The translations under genes were made by a program, and so were the position numbers. DNA of 64,000 nt from Halostagnicola kamekurae (GTDB taxonomy: Archaea; Halobacteriota; Halobacteria; Halobacteriales; Natrialbaceae). The notes beneath the pieces are model-generated. The model was not told where the DNA came from, made no database searches, and worked only from the letters and a program-made list of their open reading frames with translations. Position 1 is the first letter of the stretch. Each line of letters starts with the position of its first letter. The DNA is taken from positions 124,001-188,000 of the forward strand of contig NZ_FOZS01000003.1 in assembly GCF_900116205.1 (NCBI RefSeq), read 5' to 3'. Positions 43,521 through 52,518 of this stretch are shown in pieces.

Positions 43521-44147
43521 TTACTCGGGTTTGCCGACGAAATCGACGAACGACGAGAGTTTCGCTGCCCCACCGGAGCGCACCGACGACCCGTGATACA
43601 CCAGTCCGGTCTCGAACTCGTACTCGAGCAGGCGCTCTAGGTTTTCATCGGCCTCGAGCAGATCCTCGGAGTAGAACCCGGTCGGGAGGACGAAGTAACC
43701 CGCCGGGAGCCCTCTAGCGTCCGAGCCGAACACCGCGTCCCCGAGAACGGCGACACCGCGGTCCTCGTCGATCAGAGCGTGGTTGTCCGGCGTGTGACCG
43801 GGAACGTGGACAGCGGTAAACGGGCCGATTGCGTCCTCGTCACCGTATCGCCGGTCGACGAGCGAATCGTCGACGGCCGTCCGGTCCGGTACCCACGTTT
43901 CGACGTCGTACCGGTCTCGAACGGCCTCGAGACCGCCAATGTGGTCGCCGTCGCCGTGTGTGATGACGACGCGTTCCGGATCGAGTCCGATCTCCTCGAG
44001 ACCGTCGAACAGCACCTCCGCGGTGTCGGCCAGTCCGGTGTCGACGAGGGTCGGAACGTCGACGTCGAAGAGAAACGCGCGGTACCGGCCGTTACCGCCG
44101 TCGTGGAGCGTGACGTCGTAGACGTTCGGGGCGATTTCGTCGTACAT
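43521..44147 (-). CDS. MBL-fold metallo-hydrolase
   Basis: A 208-residue metallo-beta-lactamase-fold protein. The metal motif is THGDGDHIGGLE, an H-x-D-x-D-H variant: the second His of the usual HxHxDH is Asp, common in haloarchaea. HVPGHTPDNHALI and VLGDAVFGSDARG supply later ligands. The reaction is unassigned. A promoter-like tactaatacttatg lies before it, 53 bp after the acyl-CoA synthetase stop, so it may be independently transcribed. Confidence 0.82.
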   Translation of the reverse strand: MYDEIAPNVYDVTLHDGGNGRYRAFLFDVDVPTLVDTGLADTAEVLFDGLEEIGLDPERVVITHGDGDHIGGLEAVRDRYDVETWVPDRTAVDDSLVDRRYGDEDAIGPFTAVHVPGHTPDNHALIDEDRGVAVLGDAVFGSDARGLPAGYFVLPTGFYSEDLLEADENLERLLEYEFETGLVYHGSSVRSGGAAKLSSFVDFVGKPE

Positions 44148-44200
44148 ACGTGGTACTGCTTGCCCAGGAGAATACTAATACTTATGTCCGAATACTTGCA

Positions 44201-45751
44201 CTACTCGATCTCGAAGAACTCCCGCGAGACCGTCTCGCGCTCGATCGTTCCCGTATCGGTTCGGGGCAGTCGTTCGCTCGTCAGGACGTACTCGCGTGGT
44301 CGCTTGAAGTTCGCCAGTCGATCGTGATCCCGGCAGAACTCATCGAGGTCGTCCTCGCTCACGGCGGTTTCGGCTCCGACGCAGGCGACGCAGGCGACCC
44401 GCTCACCCCAGTGGTCGTCCGGAGCACCGATCACGACCGCCTCCTCGATGGCGTCGTACCCCTCGAGGATCTCCTCGACTTCCTCGGGATAGATGTTCTC
44501 GCCGCCGCTGACGATCATGTTGTCGGCGCGGCCGACGATGTGGAGGTTGCCGTCGGAGTCGACCTCCGCGATGTCGCCGGTCCGAAGCCAGTCACCCACG
44601 AAGAGCTGTTCGGTCGCCTCGGGGCGGCCGAGATAGCCGTCGGTCGCGCCCTTGCCTCGAGCGAGTACCTCGCCGGTTCCACCCCGTCCGACCGTCGCGT
44701 CGGGATCGAGGGAAGCGGCCGTCTCGGCGGGTTCGACGACCCGGAGCTCCCACATGAACGACTCGTTGCCGATCGTTCCGGGGTGATCGGTCTGGAGCGA
44801 CGGCGGCGCGTAGGCCAGGTTCGGTCCGCCTTCGGTCAGCCCGTACGTGTTGTAGACGTTCGGCGTGAGGTGAGTCGAGACGTCGTCGACGAGCGATTCT
44901 GTGACGATCGACCCGCCGGTGCGGATATACGAGAGGGTCTCGACCGCGTACTCGTTCGCCCGCTGGGCCTCGACGAAGGAGCGAAGCTGCGTCGGGACCG
45001 CCAGCAGTCCAGTCGCGTCGTGGGTTTCGATGAGCTCGAGGGCGTCGTCGGGATCGAAATGCGTCTGAATCACCATCGTCGCGCCGGCCTGAATGTGCGG
45101 GAGCATCCACGCGTCGCAGGTCACCATGTGATACCACGGCGACGTGACGAGCGCGACGTCCGACTCGTCGATCCCCATCTCCATGACGACCTGCGTGCTC
45201 CCGAGCCACATCGACTCCTGGTCGTGTAAGACCGCCTTCGGCGTGCTCGTCGTCCCGCTGGTGTAGAAGACGCCGTGTTCGAAGGCAGGATCCGGCTCGA
45301 GGGCCTCGCTCGAGGCGTTCTCGACGATCGCCTCGTAGGATTCGACCGCCTCGTGGTCGACCTCCGCATCGCCCCGATGAATCGCGGCGTCGAAATCCGT
45401 CCGATCGAGTACCCCAAGCGCTTTCTCGACGTTCGAATCGTCGAAGAGAAGCGCGGAGGCGCCGGTCGGCTCGAGCATCGAGACGATTCCCCCCTGACTC
45501 TCCCGGAACGGCAACTGCACGTTGGCGACACCGCGTTTGTGACTCGCCAGCATCGCCTCGAGCGGGAGCACCCCGTTGCACGAAAGGGTCGCGATCCGTG
45601 CGCCCCCAACGCGTTCCTCGAGGGCGTTCGCCAGTCGCGTGGTTCGACGATCGAGTTCTCCGTACGTTTCGCTCCACCCTTCGTCGGTGATAACCGCCGT
45701 TTTCCCCGAATAACACCGAACTGTTCTGGAAAATGCCTCGATAAAGTTCAT
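44201..45751 (-). CDS. AMP-dependent acyl-CoA synthetase-like protein with altered A10 lysine
   Basis: A 516-residue ANL-superfamily enzyme. The AMP/phosphate loop is YTSGTTSTPKAVLH, then YGLTEGGPNLAY and GDWLRTGDIAEVDSDGNLHI, with VGRADNMIVSGGENIYPEEV at the hinge. The A10 motif, normally PRTxxGKIxR, reads PRTDTGTIER: the catalytic Lys is Thr (codon ACG). Adenylation should be impaired unless another residue substitutes. The neighbourhood suggests an aromatic or fatty acid substrate. It is transcribed in the same direction as the IclR gene upstream. Confidence 0.85.
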   Translation of the reverse strand: MNFIEAFSRTVRCYSGKTAVITDEGWSETYGELDRRTTRLANALEERVGGARIATLSCNGVLPLEAMLASHKRGVANVQLPFRESQGGIVSMLEPTGASALLFDDSNVEKALGVLDRTDFDAAIHRGDAEVDHEAVESYEAIVENASSEALEPDPAFEHGVFYTSGTTSTPKAVLHDQESMWLGSTQVVMEMGIDESDVALVTSPWYHMVTCDAWMLPHIQAGATMVIQTHFDPDDALELIETHDATGLLAVPTQLRSFVEAQRANEYAVETLSYIRTGGSIVTESLVDDVSTHLTPNVYNTYGLTEGGPNLAYAPPSLQTDHPGTIGNESFMWELRVVEPAETAASLDPDATVGRGGTGEVLARGKGATDGYLGRPEATEQLFVGDWLRTGDIAEVDSDGNLHIVGRADNMIVSGGENIYPEEVEEILEGYDAIEEAVVIGAPDDHWGERVACVACVGAETAVSEDDLDEFCRDHDRLANFKRPREYVLTSERLPRTDTGTIERETVSREFFEIE

Positions 45752-45964
45752 CGTGTGACCAAGGTACGTAATACCACTTTCTATCTATATTAATAATTTT
45801 CGTCCGCCGACGGGACATCGATCGATCGACAGTGCCGCCGGTAATCGACCAACAGTGCCGCCGGTGATCGCCCGACTATGCGAACGGGTCGGAGGTGGGA
45901 GAGCGAAACCGGATAGAACCGAACCCAAGGAGGAGAGAAACCGGATAGAATCAAATCCGAGGGA
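45752..45964. repeat. short tandem and spaced repeats between IclR and acyl-CoA synthetase genes
   Basis: Two 23-bp units at 45821-45843 and 45844-45866 (core agtgccgccggt, 20 of 23 positions identical), and a 24-bp pair at 45903-45926 and 45935-45958 (core gaaaccggatagaa). These lie just downstream of the IclR stop. Confidence 0.6.
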
Positions 45965-46732
45965 TCAATCGTACGCGAGTCGGAGTTCGACGTCGTTGAC
46001 CGCCTCCAGTAGCGGGTCTCGAAGCTGCGTGGCGCAGTACTCCTCGGTCAACCGACTCGCCGCACCCGCGATCGTGAGAGCACCGATGGGACGCCCCTCG
46101 AGAATAATCGGTGCCGCCATCGCGTGGACGCCCGTAAAGTCCTCTCGCTTGTTCCAGGCGATGCCGGTCTCCCTGACCTCCTCGAGGGCCGCCTCGAGTT
46201 CCTCGCGGTCGGTAATCGTGTTCTCGGTGTGGCTCGGGAGGTCGCGCTCGACGATGAGATCGTGGACGGTGTCGTCGGGCAGGTGCGCCAGGATCGCTTT
46301 CCCGCCGGACGTGGAGTGGAGGTGTTTCCACTGGCCGACCACCGAGTGGCTGTTGAAGGTGTTGTTGTTGACCGAGCCGTAGAGAAACATGACCCGGTCG
46401 TTCTCGCGGACGACCAGCCAGACCGCTTCCGCGGTCTCTTCGGCGAGCATGTCGATGCGATCCCTGGCGGCGTGGAACACGTCGTACTGGTTTCGAACGT
46501 CGATCCCGTCGCTGAAGAACTGCAGTCCCGCCCGGTAGATCCCGTCTTCGTTGACGACGTAGCCGCGTCGTTCGAGCGCGGTGAGATGTTTGTGGACCGT
46601 GCTCTTTGCGAGGTCGAGTTCGCGGGCGATTTCGGTGACACCCGCACGCCCTCTATCCTTGATAGTTTCGACGATAGCGAACAGCGTTGCATCCGATTTG
46701 ACCGATTGGCTGTTTGAACCCCCTGTTGTCAT
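45965..46732 (-). CDS. IclR-family transcriptional regulator
   Basis: A 255-residue regulator. The N-terminal wHTH is LFAIVETIKDRGRAGVTEIA and RELDLAKSTVHKHLTALERR. The effector domain includes VWLVVRENDRVMFLYGSVNN, STSGGKAILAHLPDD, YCATQLRDPLLEAVNDVELR. IclR members bind small aromatic or glyoxylate-type effectors and control catabolic genes. It is divergent from the ADP-forming synthetase genes (350 bp apart) and upstream of the acyl-CoA ligase, so it is a likely local regulator. Confidence 0.88.
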   Translation of the reverse strand: MTTGGSNSQSVKSDATLFAIVETIKDRGRAGVTEIARELDLAKSTVHKHLTALERRGYVVNEDGIYRAGLQFFSDGIDVRNQYDVFHAARDRIDMLAEETAEAVWLVVRENDRVMFLYGSVNNNTFNSHSVVGQWKHLHSTSGGKAILAHLPDDTVHDLIVERDLPSHTENTITDREELEAALEEVRETGIAWNKREDFTGVHAMAAPIILEGRPIGALTIAGAASRLTEEYCATQLRDPLLEAVNDVELRLAYD

Positions 46733-47082
46733 TGATGAACGGTTGCTTGGGGAGTCTAATTAAGGTTGGTCATACACTGGGAAGCGACCGACAGCTACTC
46801 CGTTCAGAGCACGGGGTGACCCGAAAGGCGACCGCACGCGGGGCGTGTCACGTTCTACTCACTTCGGGTCCCAACGACTATCGAGCGCGTTTCGGGAGCG
46901 AAGAGCGATCCGACGGACACAGGTACTCGAGTAGCTGATCGGTCGTCCGGCAAACAGTGATGTGGCGGTTATTTGACTGGTAGGCTACTCGAGGCGATAA
47001 CGACGGTGTCAGACAACGAGAGGGGTCTGCGAACGTCAGATCTAATGAAAAACACTATGCTACAGAGTATACAAGTCAGTTC
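46733..47082. other. divergent intergenic region between IclR and the ADP-forming synthetase
   Basis: 350 bp without a gene. Near the right end an AT-rich gagtatacaag lies about 20 bp from the ATG at 47083 as a weak promoter candidate. Confidence 0.45.
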
Positions 47083-48465
47083 ATGGCTCTCGATAGTTTA
47101 TTCGATCCCAATGGGATCGCCGTCGTCGGTGCCTCCGCGACGGAGGGCAAGATCGGTTACGAAGCGATGCGAAACGCCGTCGAGTACGACGGACCGGTGT
47201 ATCCAGTCAATCCCTCGAGTTCCGGTACCGTGTTCGATCGCGAGTTCGTCCCGTCGGTCACGGAGATCGACGGCGACGTCGATCTCGTCCTGTCCTGCGT
47301 CCCGGGCCCGGTCGTCCCGGAGGTCATCGAGGAGTGTGGCGAGGCGGGGATCGGCGCGGCGGTGATTTTCTCCGGCGGGTTCGCGGAGGCCGGCGAGGAC
47401 GGCGAGCGACTCCAGAACCGACTCGTCGAAGCGGCGGCGGAGAGTGACGTGCACCTGCTCGGCCCGAACACGAGCGGGTTCTTGCGGCCGGGATCGAACC
47501 TCCGCGCGACGTTCGCCACGGGGACCGAGGACGTTCCAGCCGGAAACGTTGCGATCATCGCCCAGAGCGGCGGGATCGCGTTCGCGACCGCGTTCCGGGC
47601 GGAGAACGACGGCCGGGGCGTCTCGGCGATGGTCGGGCTCGGGAACGCCGCGAACGTCGGCTTTCGGGAGGCCGTCGAGCACTTCGACGGGGACGAGGAG
47701 ACCGACGCCATCGCGTTACACGTCGAGGGGACCGACGACGCTCGAGGGTTGCTCGAGACCTGCCGGTCGGCGTCGACGCCCGTCGTCACCTACAACGTGG
47801 GCGAACAGGACGTCGGCGACTTCGCCGAGTCCCACACCGGCTCGCTCACGGGCGATCACAAACTCTACGAGGCGGGGTTCGCACAGTACGGCGTTCCCAC
47901 AGTGCGGTCGGTCGGCGAGCTCGTCGACGCCGGAATCGCGCTGGCGGATTGTCCGCGACCGTCGGGACCGAACGTCGGCGTCGTGACGGCCCAGGCGGGG
48001 CCGGGTATCGCGATCACGGACCGATTGAAAGCCGCGGGGGCGACCCTTCCCTCCCTGTCCGAGGAGACGCAGGCAGTCGTCGAGGACGTCCTTCCGGGAA
48101 TCACCTTCTCGGAAAATCCAGTCGACACGGGCCGCCCGATGCCCGAGTTCGGCGAGGTCGTCGAGGCGGTCGCGCGCGACGAGAACGTCGATATCGTGCT
48201 GGTCTACGAGCTGTTCGAGGCCGGGCTCGGATTCCCGACCGACACGCTCGAGGGGCTCCCGGAGGCGACCGGGAAACCGATCGTCTTCGCGACGGGCGGA
48301 TCGCGACGCGCGCTCGAGCCGGAGCTCGAGACTATGAACGCCTGTGGAATTCCGACCTACACAACGCCTGAACGGGGCGCAGATGCGGTCGCGGCGCTGG
48401 TTCGGTACGCGAAGCGTAATTCGAGGCCAGCGGCGAGCGCAAGCGAGGTGAGCGACGATGAGTGA
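47083..48465 (+). CDS. ADP-forming acyl-CoA synthetase, alpha subunit-type
   Basis: A 460-residue CoA-binding/ligase subunit. The N-terminal CoA-binding Rossmann domain starts SLFDPNGIAVVGASATEGKI and includes VYPVNPSSSGTVFD. The phospho-His region is DFAESHTGSLTGDHKLYEAG, followed by NVGVVTAQAGPGIAITDRLK and FSENPVDTGRPMPEF. It makes or uses acyl-CoA with ADP and phosphate (acyl-CoA + ADP + Pi = acid + ATP + CoA). The stop overlaps the beta gene by 8 nt. The substrate could be an aromatic or branched acid given the neighbours. Confidence 0.87.
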   Translation: MALDSLFDPNGIAVVGASATEGKIGYEAMRNAVEYDGPVYPVNPSSSGTVFDREFVPSVTEIDGDVDLVLSCVPGPVVPEVIEECGEAGIGAAVIFSGGFAEAGEDGERLQNRLVEAAAESDVHLLGPNTSGFLRPGSNLRATFATGTEDVPAGNVAIIAQSGGIAFATAFRAENDGRGVSAMVGLGNAANVGFREAVEHFDGDEETDAIALHVEGTDDARGLLETCRSASTPVVTYNVGEQDVGDFAESHTGSLTGDHKLYEAGFAQYGVPTVRSVGELVDAGIALADCPRPSGPNVGVVTAQAGPGIAITDRLKAAGATLPSLSEETQAVVEDVLPGITFSENPVDTGRPMPEFGEVVEAVARDENVDIVLVYELFEAGLGFPTDTLEGLPEATGKPIVFATGGSRRALEPELETMNACGIPTYTTPERGADAVAALVRYAKRNSRPAASASEVSDDE

Positions 48466-49168
48466 TCCGCTCGAGACGGCGACGAAAGCGGGACGAACGG
48501 CGCTCACCGAATCCGAGGCGAAAGCGGTGCTTTCAGCTCGTGGAATTGCCGTTCCGGACGGCGAGACCGCTCAAACGCCGGCGGAGGCGGTGGATGCCGC
48601 GGGTCGACTCGGCTACCCCGTCGTCGTCAAGATCGAATCGCCGAGCGTCCAACACAAGAGCGACTGGGGCGGCGGTATCGGTGTCGCCCTCGGACTCGAG
48701 GACGGGGACGCCGTCGAAGCGGCTGCCGCCGAAATACTCGAGACGGCCGAGGAGCGGGGGATAGAGGCGGCAGTCAGAGTCGAGTCCGCACTCGAGGTCG
48801 ACGGCGGCATCGAGGTCATCGTCGGCGGAACCCGCGACCCGTCGTTCGGACCCACCGTCCTGGTCGGACTCGGGGGCGTCGCCGTCGAAGTCCTGGAGGA
48901 TACGAGCCACCGACTCGCGCCGGTGACGACCGAGGAGGCGCTGGCGATGACGCGCGAGCTCGAGGCCTCGCCACTGCTTGACGGCTACCGCGGCGAACCG
49001 GCAATCGATCGGGACGCGGTCGCCGACGCGATACAGACTGTCGGCGAGTTCCTCGTCGACGAACCTTCTGTTTCGGAGGTCGAGGTGAACCCGCTGCTGG
49101 CGCGCGGCGACGACGCGCTCGCGCTCGACGCGCTGGTAACTCTGACGCCGGACGCCCGGAGCGAGTAG
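48458..49168 (+). CDS. ADP-forming acyl-CoA synthetase, beta (ATP-grasp) subunit
   Basis: A 236-residue ATP-grasp subunit. ALTESEAKAVLSARGIAVPD is the N-terminal start of the family, YPVVVKIESPSVQHKSDWGG is the phosphate/ATP-binding loop, and VIVGGTRDPSFGPTVLVGLG and FLVDEPSVSEVEVNPLLARG are the conserved C-terminal blocks. It pairs with the upstream alpha gene by 8-nt overlap, giving a two-subunit enzyme instead of the fused haloarchaeal form. Confidence 0.87.
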   Translation: MSDPLETATKAGRTALTESEAKAVLSARGIAVPDGETAQTPAEAVDAAGRLGYPVVVKIESPSVQHKSDWGGGIGVALGLEDGDAVEAAAAEILETAEERGIEAAVRVESALEVDGGIEVIVGGTRDPSFGPTVLVGLGGVAVEVLEDTSHRLAPVTTEEALAMTRELEASPLLDGYRGEPAIDRDAVADAIQTVGEFLVDEPSVSEVEVNPLLARGDDALALDALVTLTPDARSE

Positions 49169-49248
49169 GGGTCGCGGAGACGGCGCTTCAGCGGTGGGAA
49201 TCGCTCGAGGGCCGGCTTGCTGTGCGAAGTGGCGTCGAAAACATGGCC

Positions 49249-49370
49249 GAGCGACGGGTAGCGAACCTCGAGCGACGGATAACAAGTGCCGAGTGACGGA
49301 TAGCACGTACCGAGCGGCGGGTATCGAACACTGGGCGGTGGATAGAATAGCAAGTGCCGAACGGCGAACG
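49249..49370. repeat. 21-bp degenerate tandem repeats after the ADP-forming synthetase
   Basis: Units of 21 bp start at 49249, 49270, 49291 and 49312, then a 26-bp unit at 49333 and a partial at 49359. The core is GAGCGACGGATAGCAAGTRCC, with several substitutions per unit. The repeat lies between two convergent genes. Confidence 0.65.
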
Positions 49371-49378
49371 CAGGCTGT

Positions 49379-50458
49379 TCAGGCCTCGGCTTCGGTGTAG
49401 AAGTTGAACGCTTCGTACACCGGTCGATCCGACATGCCGAGCAGGATCGCTTCGTCGTCTGGTTCGTGGTGGTGTTTGGTTCCCGGCGGAACGACGAAGA
49501 TGTCGCGTTCACTCCACTCGAGGGCCTCGCCGTCAACGTGGGTCGCACCCTCTCCTTCGATGACGAAGAAGACCTCGGTCGCGTTGTGGAAGTGGGCGTC
49601 CGTCGGCCCCTCGTTGAGCAGTTGCGAGCGGAACGACATCGTCGGGAACAGCGGCGGCGATCCGGAGTTGGGGTTGACGTACGCCATGCTGTAGCCGTCG
49701 TAGGGGTCGGGCGTATCGTTGTCGGCCCGCTGGCGCAGCGTTTCGTGGGTTTCGCGCCACTTGAACCGATACGGGGGCGTCGGGTCGGCGGTCCCCTCGA
49801 ACGGACCCGGAATGGAGTCGTCTTTCGCCGCTTCGGTGGGACGGGCCCGACCGTACTGCGAATCCCAGTACCCCTGCGTCTTGGTGACCGGCTGTCGGTC
49901 GAGTTCGTGGTTTTCGAAGACGTTCCTGGCGTTCAACGAGTCGAGAATCAGCGGCAGATCGAGCACGTCGAGCCACGTCGCGGTTTCGTCGGAGTCGTTG
50001 ACGTGATCGTGCCACTCCCACTGCGGCGTCGTGATCAGGTCGTTGTCGTGCATCGGGAACTCCTCACCCGCGACGACCGTCTTCATCTCCTCGTGGCCGT
50101 CGATCGTAAACCGCAACGCGTTCGCACCGTGTCGGTGTGCAGGTGCGGTTTCGCCCGGTGAAACCGTCTGGACGCCGACGTAGATCGTGTTCGAAATCGC
50201 GTTTTCCATCCCGGTGTTGATCGGGACCGTCACGCGTCGCTGAAAGCCCGGCGGCAGGTCGTCGATCGGAATGTCGTCCTCGATGTTGTCGATTGCGGTC
50301 TGGATGTCCTCCCACTTCCAGATATCCGGCTCGAGGTCGTCGTAGACGTTGCCCATCGTATCCTCGACCTCCCAGAGCGGCCGAAGGTTCTGTTCCTCGA
50401 GATGGCTCCGGGTGCTGGAGCTCAGCTCTACCTGTTCGTCGGGCTCTTGCTGTGCCAT
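49379..50458 (-). CDS. gentisate 1,2-dioxygenase
   Basis: A 359-residue bicupin. The first cupin is SPGETAPAHRHGANALRFTI (Fe-binding His-x-His) and the second is DAHFHNATEVFFVIEGEGAT with VPPGTKHHHEP. The conserved EEQNLRPLWEV near the N-terminus is typical. The enzyme opens the ring of gentisate to 3-maleylpyruvate with Fe2+ and O2. ATG 50458 (MAQQEPDEQVEL) is preferred; an in-frame ATG 27 bp upstream is possible. The pathway partner FAH-family hydrolase is at 50951. Confidence 0.88.
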   Translation of the reverse strand: MAQQEPDEQVELSSSTRSHLEEQNLRPLWEVEDTMGNVYDDLEPDIWKWEDIQTAIDNIEDDIPIDDLPPGFQRRVTVPINTGMENAISNTIYVGVQTVSPGETAPAHRHGANALRFTIDGHEEMKTVVAGEEFPMHDNDLITTPQWEWHDHVNDSDETATWLDVLDLPLILDSLNARNVFENHELDRQPVTKTQGYWDSQYGRARPTEAAKDDSIPGPFEGTADPTPPYRFKWRETHETLRQRADNDTPDPYDGYSMAYVNPNSGSPPLFPTMSFRSQLLNEGPTDAHFHNATEVFFVIEGEGATHVDGEALEWSERDIFVVPPGTKHHHEPDDEAILLGMSDRPVYEAFNFYTEAEA

Positions 50459-50632
50459 ACTAGCGTGTTGCACAAGTATCACCATAAGTGTGTTGGAGAG
50501 CCGAACGAAAGCGAACGCGACGCCGTTAGACCGTTTGACGCCGTCGACGGTCGTCCCCGAGAACACAGTTTCCGCGGTCGGCACTGTGCTACACGAGCGA
50601 GCGACGACAAGCGGAATGGCCACCGATCCGCA

Positions 50633-50815
50633 TCAGGGGTCGGCGGCCACCTGATCGTCGAAGACCTCCTGCGTTGGGAAGACCTCGCGACAGTCTTCAC
50701 ACACCATCTGCCGTTGGATCGCGTATTCCCAGAGCTTGCCGCCGCAGTTCAGACAATCGAAGTGCGCTTCGACGAACGGGTCGTTTTCGGCGTAGGGGTT
50801 CTCGAACTCTGCCAT
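50633..50815 (-). CDS. small zinc-ribbon protein
   Basis: A 60-residue protein with two Cys pairs, DCLNCGGKLWEY (residues 20-23) and MVCEDCREVFP (37-40), in a zinc-ribbon arrangement. Sequence character resembles haloarchaeal small zinc proteins. It sits between gentisate dioxygenase and the FAH-family hydrolase on the same strand and could be a pathway accessory. Confidence 0.68.
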   Translation of the reverse strand: MAEFENPYAENDPFVEAHFDCLNCGGKLWEYAIQRQMVCEDCREVFPTQEVFDDQVAADP

Positions 50816-50950
50816 AGCTAACAGTGACGGAACCAATCCATAAGAGCATTGCCCATCGAAGTATCGCGAACCGGAGCGACCGAAAACGGATCGAAAAACG
50901 ATTTGGAGACTGCTCGAAAACCGCTGGAAGACCGCTCGTTTCGTCCTCGA

Positions 50951-51826
50951 TTACTGGCCGCCCTTCTCGACGTTGACGTCGGCGAAACGAGCGTCGCGTT
51001 CGGTCACGTCGACGGTCATCGAGCCGACGTTCTCGATTTCGGCGTCGATCGTGTCGCCGTCGGCGAGCGAGCTGACACCCTCCGGGGTTCCAGTCGTGAT
51101 GACGTCGCCGGCCGAGATGGTCGCGCCGAGGGAGGCGTATTCGACGACGTCCGCGCACGTGTAGACCATATCGTTAGTGTTGTCGTCCTGGCGGGTCTCG
51201 CCGTTGAGTTGGAGTTCCATATCGAGGTTCTGCGGTTCGCCGACCTCGTCCGGCGTCGCGACGCACGGGCCGATGATGGTGAACGTGTCGTAGGACTTCC
51301 GGTTCGAGCGGTCCTGATCGCCGCGAACGGAGATGTCGAGCAGGATCGTGTATCCGAAGATGTTGTCCCACGCCTCGTCGGCGTCGACGTCTTTCACGTC
51401 CGAACCCATGATGAACGCGAGTTCGATCTCGTGGTCGACCCGCCGATCCGAGAACGGCAGTTCAATTCCGTCGTCGGGGCCGGCGATGCTCGAGGGCGCT
51501 TTGAGGAAGTAGCCCTTGTCTTCGATCGAGAACCACTCGTCGGTGGTGATGTCCTTGTCGCTGATCGCCTCCTCGATGTGGTTTTCGTAGTTCAGCGGGG
51601 CGGCGATGACTTTCTTCGGGTGTTCGACCGGCGATTCGACGTGGACGTCCTCGACGGAGTGATCCGCGTCCTCGTCTGCGTACTGGCTCGCGTCGTAGTC
51701 GCCCTCGATGTATTCGATCAGCGGGTCCTCGGACTCGAGGCCGAGGCGGTCTGTCAGATCGACGATGCCCGTCTGGTCGTCAGTGAGTACTCCGAGTCGG
51801 TCGCTATCGTATCGGACGAAGTGCAT
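50951..51826 (-). CDS. fumarylacetoacetate hydrolase-family protein (probable fumarylpyruvate hydrolase)
   Basis: A 291-residue FAH-fold enzyme. The metal site is RVDHEIELAFIMG (Glu-x-Glu plus Asp), then GYTILLDISVRGDQ and ITTGTPEGVSSLADGDTID, all family hallmarks. ATG 51826 begins MHFVRYDSDRLGV, as expected. Next to gentisate 1,2-dioxygenase it most likely cleaves fumarylpyruvate to fumarate and pyruvate, which is inference from context. The isomerase for maleylpyruvate is not visible in this window. Confidence 0.85.
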   Translation of the reverse strand: MHFVRYDSDRLGVLTDDQTGIVDLTDRLGLESEDPLIEYIEGDYDASQYADEDADHSVEDVHVESPVEHPKKVIAAPLNYENHIEEAISDKDITTDEWFSIEDKGYFLKAPSSIAGPDDGIELPFSDRRVDHEIELAFIMGSDVKDVDADEAWDNIFGYTILLDISVRGDQDRSNRKSYDTFTIIGPCVATPDEVGEPQNLDMELQLNGETRQDDNTNDMVYTCADVVEYASLGATISAGDVITTGTPEGVSSLADGDTIDAEIENVGSMTVDVTERDARFADVNVEKGGQ

Positions 51827-52250
51827 ACCTACATCAACCGTAGGCGGCGTTATAAAACATCTCATTTGTGGACGCGAGACCAGAACAACCCCAGTAGCGG
51901 TGGACTCGACCGGCGGTGTACTGTCGGTGTCGGCAGTTACCCGATCGAAGAACATCGCCCGAGGCCGTTCTCTGGCAAGAAACGTAGGTTGTGGGATAGT
52001 CCCGCATACATTACATGCGTAAGACTGTAACGGAAGGTGAACTAGCGGAGGAATGTCGGGTTCTGGTCGATCTCCGCAGGGGCGAACTCTGGTTCGCTAT
52101 TGGCGAACTGCCGAGACGGAGTCGGCATCGACAGTGGCGGCGAGTATCGAAAACGTGTGCCACCATGACACCTCCGAACGATTCGACGTGTGACTACAGA
52201 ACCGAAAGACGAGAAGTCCATTCCTGGCCAGATCTATTTGATTCGGTTGT

Positions 52251-52268
52251 TACAAACGTTCGTTTGTA
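52251..52268. promoter_or_regulatory. palindrome TACAAACG-tt-CGTTTGTA
   Basis: A perfect 8+2+8 inverted repeat, TACAAACGttCGTTTGTA, about 250 bp before the aldehyde dehydrogenase start. It could be an operator; the regulator is unknown. Confidence 0.5.
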
Positions 52269-52349
52269 TAGCTTGTAATATAGTAGACAGCACGAAGCCG
52301 AGTGGACTCGAGTTATCGACGATATAATAGGTGAGAGAGGTGCGATACG

Positions 52350-52368
52350 ATGGAAGAAGTAGTTCCAT
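52350..52368. promoter_or_regulatory. inverted repeat ATGGAA-N7-TTCCAT
   Basis: Arms ATGGAA and TTCCAT with a 7-bp spacer. The TGGAA/TTCCA arms recall operators known for bacterial IclR-type regulators, and an IclR gene lies at 45965. The link is inference. Confidence 0.35.
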
Positions 52369-52518
52369 GCCGAACGAGTAGCGCAATTCCGACGGTAATC
52401 TTACAACGGATTCGAGACGCGAGGAGGCTCCCAGAACCCCACGCCCGCTTGCAAATAGAGAGCAACACTCATGACTGGTACCCCAAAGTTTGATTACCTT
52501 CTCGACAAATTATACCGT

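Larger units (their letters stand above)
51827..52518. other. divergent intergenic region between FAH and aldehyde dehydrogenase
   Basis: About 690 bp. A forward frame at 52015-52278 has no family likeness. Two inverted repeats of regulatory type are present and listed separately. Confidence 0.5.

Noticed and set aside
52015-52278. An 87-residue forward frame in the divergent FAH/ALDH gap.
   Set aside because: No recognisable features, and it runs over the perfect palindrome at 52251; probably not coding.
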